Shown: positions 6,859 through 23,393 of the stretch, piece after piece
Numbering within the stretch: the stretch's first letter is position 1
Layout: each line of letters begins with the position of its first letter
DNA from: Domibacillus tundrae
GTDB lineage: Bacteria; Bacillota; Bacilli; Bacillales; Domibacillaceae
DNA: 64,000 nt
Direction of reading: 5' to 3'
Assembly: GCF_000970675.1 (NCBI RefSeq)
Contig: NZ_LAJA01000003.1
Location: 1 to 64,000, forward strand
The notes under the pieces: generated by a model
Told to the model about the DNA's origin: nothing
The model's database searches: none
Seen by the model: the letters and a program-made list of their open reading frames with translations, nothing else
Translations under genes and position numbers: made by a program

Positions 6859-8148
6859 TCAGCTCTTCACCGCGACTGGTGTATCTGCTGTTTCCGTTAC
6901 ACGCTCAATATCTGCACCAAGCGCTGCAAGCTTGCCGTGGAAGTTTACATATCCGCGGTCAAGATGCTTTAATTCTGTGACACGTGTGTAGCCATCTGCA
7001 ACAAGACCGGCTACGATAAGAGCTGCTGCAGCCCGTAAATCAGTTGCTGCAACTTCTGCACCCTGCAGGTCAGCTGGACCGTCAATAATAACCGAACGGC
7101 CTTCAATTTTTGCATTTGCGTTCATACGGCGGAATTCTTCCACGTGCATAAAACGATTTTCAAAAACAGTTTCCGTAATGACACCTGTTCCTTCAGCTTT
7201 CAGCATAAGTGCCATCATTTGTGACTGCATATCTGTTGGAAAACCAGGGTGAGGCATTGTTTTAATATCGACCGATTTCATCTTTTCAGGGCCGATGACA
7301 CGAACGCCATTATCTTCTTCAATAATTTCAACACCCATTTCACGCATTTTAGCGATCAAAGATGACATATGTTCTGCAACAGCGCCTTCGACGAGAACGT
7401 TTCCGCCTGTAATCGCTGCGGCCGTCATGAATGTGCCTGCTTCAATACGGTCAGGAATGATGGCATGTTCTGCACCTCTTAAGACTTCAACACCTTCAAT
7501 ACGAATCGTTTCTGTTCCGGCACCGATTACTCTGCCGCCCATTTTGTTAATGAGGTTTGCAAGATCAACGATTTCCGGCTCTTTTGCCGCATTTTCAAGG
7601 ATGGTTGTGCCTTCTGCAAGAGCAGCTGCTGTCATAATGTTTTCCGTTGCCCCTACACTTGGGAAATCGAAGTAAATTTTTGCGCCTTTTAAGCGGCCAT
7701 TCGTTTCCGCCTCAATAAAGCCATTTTCAACACGTACATGGGCACCCATTGCTTCAAATCCTTTTAAATGCTGATCAATGGGACGTGAACCGATCGCGCA
7801 TCCACCCGGCAATGCCACACGTGCTTTTCCGTTCCGTGCCAAAAGTGCACCCATAACTAAAACAGAGGCGCGCATTTTGCGAACGTATTCAAATGGAGCT
7901 TCAATTAAAAGTTCTTGTGTTGCATCAACTGTTACCGTATTGTTTTCAAACGTTACTTCACAATTTAAGTGGCGTAATACTTCATTAATCGTATATACAT
8001 CGGATAAAGTAGGTACATCACGAATGACACACTTTCCTTCTCCTGCAAGCATGGTTGCTGCAATAACTGGCAGCACCGAGTTTTTTGCACCTTCAACTTT
8101 GACGGTACCGTTCAACTGACGGCCGCCGCGGACGATAATTTTGTCCAA
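6859..8148 (-). CDS. murAA: UDP-N-acetylglucosamine 1-carboxyvinyltransferase MurAA
   Basis: Catalyses the first committed step of peptidoglycan synthesis, transferring enolpyruvate from PEP to UDP-GlcNAc in the cytosol. The 429-residue EPSP-synthase-fold protein has [16 protein letters not shown] near the N-terminus and the active-site loop [20 protein letters not shown] with Cys117, the fosfomycin target. The TTG start is six bases after GGAGGGG. Its place between spoIID and the ATP synthase operon identifies it as the MurAA paralogue; MurAB is at 30082. Confidence 0.96.
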   Translation of the reverse strand: MDKIIVRGGRQLNGTVKVEGAKNSVLPVIAATMLAGEGKCVIRDVPTLSDVYTINEVLRHLNCEVTFENNTVTVDATQELLIEAPFEYVRKMRASVLVMGALLARNGKARVALPGGCAIGSRPIDQHLKGFEAMGAHVRVENGFIEAETNGRLKGAKIYFDFPSVGATENIMTAAALAEGTTILENAAKEPEIVDLANLINKMGGRVIGAGTETIRIEGVEVLRGAEHAIIPDRIEAGTFMTAAAITGGNVLVEGAVAEHMSSLIAKMREMGVEIIEEDNGVRVIGPEKMKSVDIKTMPHPGFPTDMQSQMMALMLKAEGTGVITETVFENRFMHVEEFRRMNANAKIEGRSVIIDGPADLQGAEVAATDLRAAAALIVAGLVADGYTRVTELKHLDRGYVNFHGKLAALGADIERVTETADTPVAVKS

Positions 8149-8456
8149 ACTGTTCCCCTCCGCGTCCTTTTCTATTATACATATTCAAATCAGTGGACTG
8201 ACGTTCCAGCCCTGTCCAATGTCTTTTTCATAACTTCGACAAAACTTATTAAAGTTTACCATCCTAATCGCGCGTTTCACAAGTGAAATTTAGCACATTT
8301 TGTAGAGAATTTGTGAAATTATTCAAAAAACCACCTTTTTTTGTTTTCCCGTCTTATCAGGTAACAAACCCACAATGAATGTTTTTTCACAAAGTGTCTC
8401 CATCAAATTTAAATGATTTTCCCAGAAAAGGCAAGTACGTCAGTGCACGACTTGAA
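8149..8456. other. Intergenic region upstream of murAA
   Basis: About 310 bases between murAA and the DUF1146 gene, AT-rich, without a convincing open frame. A ywmB gene, which I recall at this place in B. subtilis, is not seen. It must hold the murAA promoter, but I could not pick one with confidence. Confidence 0.5.
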
Positions 8457-8690
8457 TTAAAACAGTAAGGGAAGCTGACGAGCCCATTGCAAATAGTTTA
8501 AAAAGAAGCTGCTGACCGCTGACCCGATGGCAATCGAAAGCAGCAGATAAAGCATACGCGCCTGTGCAACTTGATTTTTGCGAAAAAGCTGGTCGAGCCG
8601 GAGCGATTGTAATGCCCAAAACGATAAGCCAATGCAAAAAAGGCTGAGAATCATGCTGATCAATGCTTCTTGTCCAAATGATTCAATCAC
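8457..8690 (-). CDS. ywzB: DUF1146 membrane protein YwzB
   Basis: A 77-residue protein with two hydrophobic segments (about residues 9-28 and 46-66) joined by the basic stretch LRLDQLFRKNQVAQARML, typical of the DUF1146/YwzB family. The function is unknown. It lies between murAA and atpC, as in B. subtilis. A strong terminator at 8800-8829 separates it from the ATP synthase operon, so it probably has its own promoter. Confidence 0.8.
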   Translation of the reverse strand: MIESFGQEALISMILSLFCIGLSFWALQSLRLDQLFRKNQVAQARMLYLLLSIAIGSAVSSFFLNYLQWARQLPLLF

Positions 8691-8799
8691 GTCATTTCTC
8701 CTTTTTTATGTTGTGGTTGGTCACGAACATGTAAATTCGTTCACGCGCGTAGACTTTGATCGCGAAACGAAGTCTAGTTATTCATTAAAAAAGAAAAAA

Positions 8800-8829
8800 G
8801 CTGCCCGATCGTCACAACCGATGGGCAGC
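8800..8829 (-). terminator. Terminator of the ATP synthase operon
   Basis: GCTGCCC-GATCG and CGAT-GGGCAGC form a stem with a one-base bulge, followed by six T residues on the minus strand. It lies directly after the atpC stop. Confidence 0.9.
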
Positions 8830-8834
8830 ATTTT

Positions 8835-9263
<429 letters not shown>

Positions 9264-9268
9264 CTATA

Positions 9269-11687
<2,419 letters not shown>

Positions 11688-11720
11688 TCACCACCCTTTT
11701 TGTGTTTGATGACGCAGACA

Positions 11721-11749
11721 GGGCGGACGTCCGGTAGACGGTACCGCCC
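11721..11749. repeat. Inverted repeat between atpA and atpG
   Basis: GGGCGG (11721-11726) and CCGCCC (11744-11749) could form a short hairpin in the operon transcript. No T run follows, so it is not a standard terminator; it might be an mRNA stability or processing site. Confidence 0.4.
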
Positions 11750-11760
11750 TCATGCTGCTC

Positions 11761-13281
<1,521 letters not shown>

Positions 13282-13318
13282 TCAGTTTCTTCAAGAAGCT
13301 TAAATGCTTCTATCTAAA

Positions 13319-14454
<1,136 letters not shown>

Positions 14455-14468
14455 TTACACATAAAGGA

Positions 14469-14505
14469 ATGGCGAAGGCTCCCATAAGAATGTGATCTTC
14501 GCCAT
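14469..14505. repeat. Inverted repeat between atpE and atpF
   Basis: ATGGCGAAG (14469-14477) and CTTCGCCAT (14497-14505) pair perfectly over nine bases with a 19-base loop. No T run follows on the minus strand. It lies beside the long-hairpin repeat and may affect mRNA stability between atpE and atpF. Confidence 0.5.
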
Positions 14506-14518
14506 AAATTTGTACTAT

Positions 14519-14635
14519 GTCCAGCTATGACGGCCAGACTCTCGGGGTCATAAGTGTCACCGGCCATGTGGCAAAAAGCGCCACACATCCAATGCCCCTT
14601 ATGCCTGTCGAGTCTGATCAGGCCGTCTCCGCATT
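14519..14635. repeat. Single copy of the long-hairpin repeat inside the atp operon
   Basis: Nested stems are ACGGCC (14530-14535) with GGCCGT (14621-14626), AGACTC (14536-14541) with GAGTCT (14610-14615), CATAAG (14549-14554) with CTTATG (14598-14603), and GTGGC (14568-14572) with GCCAC (14580-14584). The stems match those of the arrays at 3721 and 48863 in position but not in sequence, so the structure is conserved. It lies in the transcribed gap between atpE and atpF. Confidence 0.8.
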
Positions 14636-14637
14636 TC

Positions 14638-14865
<228 letters not shown>

Positions 14866-14926
14866 TTATTTTTGAAAACCTGATTTACTAAAATTTGTTT
14901 GTCCAATGGCTGAACAGGTAATTATA

Positions 14927-16043
<1,117 letters not shown>

Positions 16044-16049
16044 TGATTG

Positions 16050-16274
16050 CTAGTCTCCTGAATTGAAATGTTGAATTGTCCGCAGCATGGCGTAAATTCC
16101 TGCCGAGAGGCCTCCCAGCAGTCCGATGATTAAAAAAAGAGGCACTGTATTGAAATGGTTGTCAAGCGCCAGACCTGCAAAAATACCGGCAATCATCGAG
16201 CCGGCGAGCTGAGCAAGTACAGCACTATAAAGCGCCATCGCCCTAAAAGGTCGGTTTTTCTGATTCCGGTTCAT
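16050..16274 (-). CDS. atpZ: AtpZ (AtpZ/AtpI family membrane protein)
   Basis: A 74-residue protein with two membrane helices (about residues 15-36 and 44-64) of the PF09527 family found at the start of Bacillus atp operons. It is implicated with AtpI in assembly or magnesium handling; the exact role is unsettled. GAGGTG precedes ATG 16274; a start ten codons upstream has no ribosome site. Confidence 0.85.
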   Translation of the reverse strand: MNRNQKNRPFRAMALYSAVLAQLAGSMIAGIFAGLALDNHFNTVPLFLIIGLLGGLSAGIYAMLRTIQHFNSGD

Positions 16275-16367
16275 CACACACCTCAATCGTATGCTTGACG
16301 ACATAAAAAAACAGCGGCAAAAAAACGGTTACACTATGTATAAAACCCATTCTCCTTACCCTTTGTT

Positions 16368-16396
16368 AGCATACAATAGCCCTTTTTCAATGTCAA
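16368..16396 (-). promoter_or_regulatory. SigA promoter of the ATP synthase operon
   Basis: On the minus strand TTGACA (16391-16396) and TATGCT (16368-16373) are exactly 17 bases apart. It lies about 95 bases before the atpZ start and is the only strong promoter seen ahead of the operon. Confidence 0.85.
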
Positions 16397-16484
16397 TGTG
16401 TTGTGAACGAAAACCTCAGCAGCCAACACGGATATTTCACAAAATGCTCATACTTTTTCCATTTTTTCCGAACGTTCATTTCAA

Positions 16485-16528
16485 AATAGAAGAAGGTCGT
16501 CCGCTATTTTAGACGACCTTCTTCTATT
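16485..16528 (-). terminator. Terminator of mnaA
   Basis: A perfect 17-bp stem (16485-16501 with 16512-16528) with a 10-base loop follows the mnaA stop codon. The trailing T run is short, but the stem is very stable. Confidence 0.8.
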
Positions 16529-16529
16529 T

Positions 16530-17678
16530 TTATTTCACTTCAAATCGCTCTGGCTTGTTCTTTGCCGCTTTAAAGTAATAGCGAATCGCGTCACAAATGC
16601 GGCGTGACGCTTCCCCATCACCATATGGATTCGATGCTTTCGACATTTTTTCGTAAGCAGTCTTATCTGTCAGAAGCTCGGAAGCAAGTGAATAAATTGT
16701 TTCTTCATCAGTACCGGCAAGTTTCAATGTTCCGGCGTCAATCCCCTCAGGACGTTCTGTAGTATCGCGCAAAACGAGAACCGGTACACCAAGTGACGGT
16801 GCTTCTTCCTGCACGCCCCCTGAATCCGTCAAGATAATGTGGGCACGCTCTGCAAAGTTATGAAAATCAATAACATCGAGCGGCTCAATTAAATGAATGC
16901 GTGGATCGTTGCCCAGAATCGAATCGGCCGTTTCACGAACGACTGGATTTAAATGAACCGGGTAGACAACTTGAATGTCATCATGATCTTCGACAAGACG
17001 CTTGATCGCGCGGAACATATTTTTCATCGGCTCGCCGAGATTTTCACGGCGGTGTGCGGTCATTAATACGAGACGGTCGGCGCCGAGCTTTTGCAGCACT
17101 TCATGTGTATACTCGTCTTTCACTGTCGTTTTTAATGCGTCAATCGCCGTGTTTCCTGTAACAAAAATCGCTTCCTGATTTTTATTTTCATTCAACAGGT
17201 TTTGCTCAGATTGTGCTGTCGGTGAAAAATGAAGATCTGCCATCACACCTGTCAGCTGGCGGTTCATTTCTTCAGGGAACGGTGAGTATTTATTCCACGT
17301 ACGAAGACCCGCTTCCACATGGCCAACCGCAATCTGGTTGTAAAATGCAGCAAGACCTGCAACAAATGTCGTTGTTGTGTCACCGTGAACAAGCACTATA
17401 TCCGGCTTGACGTCTTTCATTATCTGGTCGAGCCCTTCAAGTCCACGCGTTGTTACATCGATCAACGTCTGACGGTCTTTCATAATATTCAAATCATAAT
17501 CCGGTGTAATATTGAAAATGTTGAGCACCTGGTCAAGCATTTGGCGGTGCTGTGCTGTTACGGTTACGATGGCTTCAAATTCTTCCGGACGTTTTTTTAA
17601 TTCTAAAACGAGCGGTGCCATTTTAATCGCTTCCGGCCGCGTGCCGAAAATCGTCATTACTTTAATCGGGCGATCCAT
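16530..17678 (-). CDS. mnaA: UDP-N-acetylglucosamine 2-epimerase (non-hydrolysing)
   Basis: Interconverts UDP-GlcNAc and UDP-ManNAc for teichoic acid linkage units and other polymers. The 382-residue GT-B-like enzyme has KVMTIFGTRPEAIKMAPLVL, the VHGDTTTTFVAGLAAFY segment, the HVEAGLRT motif and the UDP-binding region TDSGGVQEEAPSLGVPVLVLR. GGTGGAGAG precedes ATG 17678; the longer frame has no ribosome site. It is 19 bases after upp, so the two are probably co-transcribed. Confidence 0.95.
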   Translation of the reverse strand: MDRPIKVMTIFGTRPEAIKMAPLVLELKKRPEEFEAIVTVTAQHRQMLDQVLNIFNITPDYDLNIMKDRQTLIDVTTRGLEGLDQIMKDVKPDIVLVHGDTTTTFVAGLAAFYNQIAVGHVEAGLRTWNKYSPFPEEMNRQLTGVMADLHFSPTAQSEQNLLNENKNQEAIFVTGNTAIDALKTTVKDEYTHEVLQKLGADRLVLMTAHRRENLGEPMKNMFRAIKRLVEDHDDIQVVYPVHLNPVVRETADSILGNDPRIHLIEPLDVIDFHNFAERAHIILTDSGGVQEEAPSLGVPVLVLRDTTERPEGIDAGTLKLAGTDEETIYSLASELLTDKTAYEKMSKASNPYGDGEASRRICDAIRYYFKAAKNKPERFEVK

Positions 17679-17697
17679 TCTCTCCACCTGCTTTTCT

Positions 17698-18327
17698 TTA
17701 TTTGGTTCCGAATAACCGGTCGCCGGCATCACCAAGACCCGGAACGATGTAGCCTTTTTCGTTTAGCTTTTCATCCAGTGAAGCAATATAAATGTCCACA
17801 TCCGGATGTGCTTCTTTTAATAAATCCACGCCTTCAGGAGCTGCAATCAGACACATAAATTTAATATTTTTCGCGCCGCGTTTTTTCAGGGAATTAATCG
17901 CTTCAATCGCAGAACCGCCTGTTGCAAGCATTGGATCGACAACGATGAAATCACGATCTTCCACATCCGTAGGAAGCTTCACATAGTATTCAACCGGCTG
18001 AAGCGTTTCCGGATCACGGTATAACCCGACATGACCCACTTTTGCAGCAGGAATGAGTTTAAGCACTCCGTCCACCATACCAATACCCGCGCGCAAAATT
18101 GGCACAATTCCTAACTTTTTGCCGGCCAGCACTTTTGCTTTTGCATCACAAACCGGTGTTTGAACCGTTACTTCTTCAAGCGGCAAATCGCGTGTAATTT
18201 CAAACGCCATTAATGTGGCTACTTCGTCTGTCAGATCACGGAAATCTTTTGTGCCAGTGTTTTTATCACGGATCATCGTCAATTTGTGCTGAATTAACGG
18301 ATGATCAAATACATAAACTTTTCCCAT
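17698..18327 (-). CDS. upp: Uracil phosphoribosyltransferase
   Basis: Salvages uracil with PRPP to UMP. The 209-residue protein has [17 protein letters not shown], the PRPP-binding loop [16 protein letters not shown] and the C-terminal uracil-binding region [20 protein letters not shown] 18327 is eight bases after GAGGAG; another ATG one codon upstream is possible. Confidence 0.96.
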   Translation of the reverse strand: MGKVYVFDHPLIQHKLTMIRDKNTGTKDFRDLTDEVATLMAFEITRDLPLEEVTVQTPVCDAKAKVLAGKKLGIVPILRAGIGMVDGVLKLIPAAKVGHVGLYRDPETLQPVEYYVKLPTDVEDRDFIVVDPMLATGGSAIEAINSLKKRGAKNIKFMCLIAAPEGVDLLKEAHPDVDIYIASLDEKLNEKGYIVPGLGDAGDRLFGTK

Positions 18328-18436
18328 CATTTTCACTCCTCATTTATACGCTCATGCAAAGCCAATCCTATTTTACTTGAAAAGCACAATGCGGGCAACC
18401 GAATGAGAATTGGAATATTCTGCAGCATCGTGAAAA

Positions 18437-18463
18437 AAACTGCCGGCGCACGGCCGGCAGTTT
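18437..18463 (-). terminator. Terminator of glyA
   Basis: AAACTGCCGGC and GCCGGCAGTTT form an 11-bp stem with a 5-base loop, followed by seven T residues on the minus strand. Confidence 0.9.
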
Positions 18464-18469
18464 GTTTTT

Positions 18470-19711
18470 TTATGCTTCCTGGTAAAGCGCATAATTTGAT
18501 GTTAAAGAAGCCACACGTTCAGCCGCTTCTTTCAACACCGCTTCATCTTCATGGTTTTTCAATGTTTTCGCAATGATTGACGCTACTTCATCCATTGCCG
18601 CAAGATCGAATCCACGTGATGTAACCGCTGCTGTACCGATACGGACACCACTTGTTACAAATGGGCTTTCCGGATCATATGGAATCGTATTTTTGTTTAC
18701 AGTGATGCCGACTTCGTCCAATACAGCTTCCGCCACTTTACCTGTCAGGCCAAGTGAACGAAGGTCGATCAATAGAAGGTGATTGTCTGTTCCGCCTGAC
18801 ACGATGTCGATGCCTTCGTTTTTCAAGCCTTCAGCCAAACGGCTTGCATTATCGATCACGTTTTGCGCGTATACTTTAAAATCATCCTGAAGCGCTTCGC
18901 CAAATGCAATCGCTTTTGCAGCAATAACGTGCATAAGCGGACCGCCCTGAATACCAGGAAAAATGGATTTATCGAATTTTTTGCCAAACTCTTCAGTTGA
19001 CAGAATCATTCCGCCGCGTGGACCGCGAAGCGTTTTGTGTGTTGTTGTTGTCACAAAGTGCGCGTATGGAATTGGGCTTTGGTGAAGACCTGCAGCAACT
19101 AAACCAGCAATATGCGCCATGTCCACCATCAAGTAAGCGCCGACTTCATCCGCAATTTCACGGAACTTTGCGAAGTCGATTGCACGCGGGTATGCACTAG
19201 CACCTGCAACGATTAATTTCGGCTTGTGCTCAAGCGCTTTTTGACGAACATCTTCATAATCGATTAATTGCTCGTCTTTTGTGACACCATATTCAACAAA
19301 ATTATATTGAACACCGCTGAAGTTAACGGGGCTTCCGTGTGTTAAGTGGCCGCCGTGAGATAAATTCATGCCAAGAACCGTGTCGCCTGTTTCTAAAACA
19401 GCAAAGTAAACACCCATGTTTGCCTGTGCACCTGAATGCGGCTGAACGTTTACATATTCTGCACCGAAAAGTTCTTTTGCACGATCGCGCGCCAAATCTT
19501 CCACAACGTCAACGTGCTCGCAGCCGCCGTAGTAGCGTTTGCCTGGATAGCCTTCTGCATATTTATTCGTTAAAACCGAACCTTGTGCTTCCATTACCGC
19601 TTCCGATACGAAGTTTTCTGACGCAATCAGCTCAATCTTCGTTTGCTGGCGCTTTAGTTCATCTTCAATTGCTGCAAATACAGCCGGGTCTTGCGCTTGA
19701 ATTTTACTCAT
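18470..19711 (-). CDS. glyA: Serine hydroxymethyltransferase
   Basis: Interconverts serine and glycine, supplying one-carbon units on tetrahydrofolate; PLP-dependent and cytosolic. The 413-residue protein has [39 protein letters not shown] and the PLP-lysine segment [17 protein letters not shown]. Length is as expected. Its own terminator separates it from upp. Confidence 0.97.
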   Translation of the reverse strand: MSKIQAQDPAVFAAIEDELKRQQTKIELIASENFVSEAVMEAQGSVLTNKYAEGYPGKRYYGGCEHVDVVEDLARDRAKELFGAEYVNVQPHSGAQANMGVYFAVLETGDTVLGMNLSHGGHLTHGSPVNFSGVQYNFVEYGVTKDEQLIDYEDVRQKALEHKPKLIVAGASAYPRAIDFAKFREIADEVGAYLMVDMAHIAGLVAAGLHQSPIPYAHFVTTTTHKTLRGPRGGMILSTEEFGKKFDKSIFPGIQGGPLMHVIAAKAIAFGEALQDDFKVYAQNVIDNASRLAEGLKNEGIDIVSGGTDNHLLLIDLRSLGLTGKVAEAVLDEVGITVNKNTIPYDPESPFVTSGVRIGTAAVTSRGFDLAAMDEVASIIAKTLKNHEDEAVLKEAAERVASLTSNYALYQEA

Positions 19712-19843
19712 CGTTGTTCCCCTTCCCGATCTATAAAATAATGTATACGAATAGTTGTTAAAAAATCCTCTTTCATAATAACATGTTTTCCGAATCTTTC
19801 AACTGCATTTTATGCTTTTTTACGTCTTTTCCGTAAAAAAAGG

Positions 19844-19867
19844 GCTGTCTCCCACAAAAAAGACAGC
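19844..19867 (-). terminator. Terminator after ywlG
   Basis: GCTGTCT and AGACAGC pair with a 10-base loop; CCC and seven T residues follow on the minus strand. Confidence 0.75.
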
Positions 19868-19873
19868 AATTCC

Positions 19874-20452
19874 TTAACATTCAGGCCCATTCAAATCGCT
19901 TACATTCGTTTTTTCGTAAACAGCACGCGGACCGCCGATTAATTTCGGACGCGTTCTCGCCATTGTTACATGTGCCGCACCCACCGAGTTACCGGACGTA
20001 CGAACCGGCACTGCCACGTGTTTTAAATGCATGCCAATAAACGTATCGCCAATGTCAATCCCGCCGTCTGCTTTGACAAATTCAACGAGCACGCAATCTT
20101 TTTGCCCGAATGCATATGCTGCCATGGCACCGCCAGCTGTCCGAACAGGCACAGCGGCCACTTCATCATAGCCGAATTTCTCAGCAGTTTGGCGCTCAAG
20201 CACAACCGCCCGGTTTAAATGCTCACAGCATTGAAAAGCCAGATGAACACCTGTTTTCTTTGCAAATGAATCCAGTACTTCATAAAGAGCAGCAGCTGTT
20301 TCATCCGTGCCGGCTGTACCGATCCGGCCTCCGGCGACTTCAGAAGTAGAACAGCCAACGATAAATAACTGTCCTTTCTTAAACTGCGCTTGCTCCTGCA
20401 GCTCCAAAAGAAGTGTCTCTAACGCTTGCTGGAACGCAGCGGACGCGTCCAT
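19874..20452 (-). CDS. ywlG: YwlG family protein (TIGR01440, DUF436)
   Basis: A 192-residue conserved protein of unknown biochemical role. Visible segments are [20 protein letters not shown] near the N-terminus, [19 protein letters not shown] in the middle and a Gly-rich [21 protein letters not shown] near the end, all typical of the YwlG family. The ATG at 20452 overlaps the rpiB stop codon, so translation is probably coupled. The gene order rpiB-ywlG is conserved in Bacillus. Confidence 0.85.
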   Translation of the reverse strand: MDASAAFQQALETLLLELQEQAQFKKGQLFIVGCSTSEVAGGRIGTAGTDETAAALYEVLDSFAKKTGVHLAFQCCEHLNRAVVLERQTAEKFGYDEVAAVPVRTAGGAMAAYAFGQKDCVLVEFVKADGGIDIGDTFIGMHLKHVAVPVRTSGNSVGAAHVTMARTRPKLIGGPRAVYEKTNVSDLNGPEC

Positions 20453-20901
20453 CACAGCTCACTCTTTTCTTCATATTCCGCAATTTTTCCAATCCGTGTG
20501 GCATGGCGGCCTGCTTCAAAGTTCGTTGTCAGCCATGTTTGGGCAATTTCCCGTGCAAGCCCGGCTCCGATAACCCGCTCGCCCATCGCAATGATGTTTG
20601 TATCGTTATGCTGGCGGGTCAGTTTGGCGCTGTACACATCGTGAACAAGTGCGCAGCGAATGCCTTTCACTTTGTTTGCCGTAATCGACATGCCAATGCC
20701 TGTCCCACAAATTAAAATTCCCCGGTCAAATTCGCCTGCCGCTACTTTTTCTGCTACTGGGATGGCATAATCCGGATAATCAACAGACGTGGCACATTCA
20801 CAGCCGAAATCTTCATATTCAATACCGAGTTCTTGCATTAATGTTTTAATCTCTTCGCGAATGTTCATGCCGCCGTGATCTGATGCAATTGCCACCTTCA
20901 T
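20452..20901 (-). CDS. rpiB: Ribose-5-phosphate isomerase B (YwlF)
   Basis: RpiB/LacAB-family isomerase for ribose-5-phosphate and ribulose-5-phosphate in the pentose phosphate pathway. The 149-residue protein has [14 protein letters not shown], the catalytic-cysteine motif [17 protein letters not shown] and [23 protein letters not shown] precedes the ATG. Confidence 0.92.
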   Translation of the reverse strand: MKVAIASDHGGMNIREEIKTLMQELGIEYEDFGCECATSVDYPDYAIPVAEKVAAGEFDRGILICGTGIGMSITANKVKGIRCALVHDVYSAKLTRQHNDTNIIAMGERVIGAGLAREIAQTWLTTNFEAGRHATRIGKIAEYEEKSEL

Positions 20902-20958
20902 GTTAAAACGCTCCTTTCAAGCTTTTCTGTTTTTATTTTCTCATATTTTACGCGAAAA

Positions 20959-22238
20959 CTACAATTTGAAACGGGTAATAACCGACTTTAACTCGGCCGC
21001 ATGCTCCTGCAATTTTTGGCTGATTCCGCCGATTTCGTGAATAACATCCGATTGTGTATGAGCCGCATGTGTGACTTCATTTGCACCGGCGGAGGCTTCT
21101 TCTGCGATCGCCGCCACTTCTTGAGATTGGCGTGTTGTTTGTTCGATTTTGCCCATCTGCTTGTCAACGAGACGCGAAATTTCTTCGACTTCTGCTGCCA
21201 TACTGTTAATTTTTCCGCTAATGTGGCCAACCGCTTCTTGGGCGGATGCTCCTTTTTTAACGCCTTCTCCAGCCGCTTTCGCCTGATCGGTAATTTTACG
21301 GACGACATGATCAACTTCAAGCTGAATTTGCTTAACGAGAGCGGAAATGCTTTTTACCGCCGTGGCACTTTCATCTGCCAGCTTCCTTACTTCCTCTGCC
21401 ACAACTGCAAATCCTTTTCCATGCTCTCCAGCGCGTGCTGCTTCAATTGAGGCATTAAGCGCCAGTAAATTTGTCTGCGCGGCAATGTCGCCGACAAGGC
21501 TGATGACATTGCCCACCTTGCGCGCATTTTCTTCAAGTGCCCTTACCGCTTCGAGTGATTCTATATTGTCCGCAGCAAGTGTATCCATGCCGGAAATAAG
21601 GGATTGAAATGCTTGCCGGCTTATGTCCAGTTCCTGTACCATACTGCCTGCTTTGTGAGCGGATTCCTTTGCTTTTTTCTGTACTGATCCTGCAATGTCC
21701 GCTACTTCCTCCATTGCTTCGGCTGTCGCCTGGACAGCGTGCGCCGAACTTTCCCGATCTCCTCAGCCGTCTGCGCCATGCCGAGCGCCTGCTGTGCCGC
21801 CTGACCGCTAATCTCTGCGATATGCCCGACACTTTCATTTGTGACAGAAAAATTGCTTTCAATGCTTTGCACCATCGTCCGCAAATTGGTCAGCATATCA
21901 TTAAATGTGACGCCGAGCGCCCTGATTTCATCGTCACTTTTCGGAAGTTCCACTTCATGTTCAATCCGCCCTGAAGCCGCCGCGTGAGCCGCTGATTCGA
22001 GCCGGACGATTGGGTTTACAAAATAGGAAGCAGCAAAATAAGCCAAAATCGCTGACCAAAGAATGCCAAGTGCCATCGTCCCAATGGTAAAAACCATTTC
22101 GTTTATATGTGAAAAATAAGCCGGATATACGTAATACATAAATAACGCACTAAACGTATACGTTATGAGTGCAAGCAATGTAACGAGCACGACGAGTTTT
22201 TTTCGAATGCCAAATGAATATGATTTTTTCTCTCTCAT
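20959..22238 (-). pseudogene. Methyl-accepting chemotaxis protein, frameshifted
   Basis: The 5' part (from 22238) encodes a basic start, two membrane helices and a HAMP domain, then runs out of frame into [10 protein letters not shown] and a stop. The rest of the signalling domain is in another frame, including the hairpin tip region [21 protein letters not shown] and [16 protein letters not shown]. Adding one G at the GGG run (21753-21755) would join the two as [22 protein letters not shown]. There is no sizeable periplasmic sensor domain. The start codon overlaps the ywlE stop. It may be a real pseudogene or a sequence error. Confidence 0.85.
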
Positions 22239-22657
22239 TTCCGTGCCTCCTTTTCAAGCCATCTGCTTATGTAATGGTCTAATTCTTCAAATGTCTTTCT
22301 GTATGCGGAATCGGGACCACCAAATGGGTCTGCCACGTCACCGTCTATTTCTTTTAGCAACGTTACTTTATCCCGAAAATGGGGAAAGTGAATGTCAATC
22401 AATTGTTTATGTGACGATGTCATCGTCAAAACCGAATCTGCCCAGTCAAGTAATTCTTCCGTTACTTGAGAAGAAGTATGATGATGCGGAATGCCTTTTT
22501 CGGCTAACACTGTGGTGGTTCCTTTCGAAGCCGGCTCACCTGGATGTGCATATAAACCTGCCGATTTTACTTGCCACTCCGGTTTCTTTTGACGCAAAAT
22601 CGCTTCCGCCATCGGACTTCGGCATGTATTGCCTGTACACACAAACAAAATATTCAT
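22235..22657 (-). CDS. ywlE: Protein-arginine-phosphatase YwlE
   Basis: Low-molecular-weight phosphatase fold that removes phosphate from arginine residues phosphorylated by McsB. The 140-residue protein has the P-loop CTGNTCRS with Cys7, Thr11 and Arg13. Thr at position 11 is the residue known to select phosphoarginine in B. subtilis YwlE. The general-acid Asp is in ADPFGG. ATG 22657 is preferred; two earlier codons are in frame. It lies between mntP and the chemotaxis gene. Confidence 0.9.
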   Translation of the reverse strand: MNILFVCTGNTCRSPMAEAILRQKKPEWQVKSAGLYAHPGEPASKGTTTVLAEKGIPHHHTSSQVTEELLDWADSVLTMTSSHKQLIDIHFPHFRDKVTLLKEIDGDVADPFGGPDSAYRKTFEELDHYISRWLEKEARK

Positions 22658-22714
22658 AAAAACCACCTTTGCATCCGTTTTCTTTCATTATAAAGGAACG
22701 GTTTACAGGAAAAT

Positions 22715-22739
22715 AGTCCTTTTCGTGAAGAAAAGGACT
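22715..22739 (-). terminator. Terminator of mntP
   Basis: AGTCCTTTT and AAAAGGACT form a perfect 9-bp stem with a 7-base loop just after the mntP stop; ATTTT follows on the minus strand. Confidence 0.65.
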
Positions 22740-22743
22740 TCCG

Positions 22744-23265
22744 CTAAACAAATATCCATTTTAAACCAATTAACAATAGAAGCACTCCCCCTGCCGCTTC
22801 ACCCGCTTTCCCTGCGGCTGTACTGATCCGGCTGCTGAACATAAGACCGGCCATTGTCATACAAGCGGCACATACACCAAAGCTTATGACCGCTATCGAC
22901 TTGTCCATCCCAAGCACACCGAGTGACAGCCCGGTTGAAAAGCTGTCCATGCTTACCCCAAACGCAAAAAGCACCATCCCAAGTCCTGCCGGCTTTTTTC
23001 GTTCCTCTTTTTTGAAAAAAGACAATACCATTTGCAGCCCGGTAAGCGCGAGCACTATACCGCCCGCCGAATAGAGGATATCACCAAATAGTCCGTGCAA
23101 TTCACTGCCTGCTGTCATGCTGATCAATGGCAGTAAAATATGCATAATGCCGACCGCTGCACTTAACATCAGCTTGTCCAAAAGCCCCATGCGCCTCATT
23201 CCAACAGCCAGTGCTGCACCAAATGCATCTGCCGACAGCGCCAATGATAAAATAAAAATATCCAT
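22744..23265 (-). CDS. mntP: Manganese efflux pump MntP (YwlD)
   Basis: Exports Mn2+ across the cytoplasmic membrane. The 173-residue protein has about six helices and the paired family motifs LALSADAFGAALAVG and FGVSMDSFSTGLSLG, whose Asp residues bind metal. The ribosome site is weak. There is no room for a yybP-ykoY riboswitch between it and the ywlC terminator, so manganese control by that RNA looks unlikely. Confidence 0.92.
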   Translation of the reverse strand: MDIFILSLALSADAFGAALAVGMRRMGLLDKLMLSAAVGIMHILLPLISMTAGSELHGLFGDILYSAGGIVLALTGLQMVLSFFKKEERKKPAGLGMVLFAFGVSMDSFSTGLSLGVLGMDKSIAVISFGVCAACMTMAGLMFSSRISTAAGKAGEAAGGVLLLLIGLKWIFV

Positions 23266-23367
23266 GCTTATTTATATGCTTTTTGATTTTTTCTATACAC
23301 GTAATGGGGAGGAACAATGAATATGAGTGATGTTTTCGGCTTTCGCTTTTCAGATAAGAAAAAAATA

Positions 23368-23393
23368 AAGCAGGCTGCTCATGCAGCCTGCTT
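23368..23393 (-). terminator. Terminator of ywlC
   Basis: AAGCAGGCTGC and GCAGCCTGCTT pair perfectly over 11 bases with a 4-base loop; ATTTTTTTC follows on the minus strand. The stem overlaps the ywlC stop codon. Confidence 0.9.

Noticed and set aside
19712-19843. PurR boxes upstream of glyA
   Set aside because: ACGAATAGTT and CCGAATCTTT resemble half-sites, but both have the same orientation and poor matches, unlike the inverted pair expected.
23266-23391. Manganese riboswitch (yybP-ykoY) upstream of mntP
   Set aside because: Only about 126 bases are available, part of them the ywlC terminator, and I see no two-helix layout with the conserved riboswitch loops.
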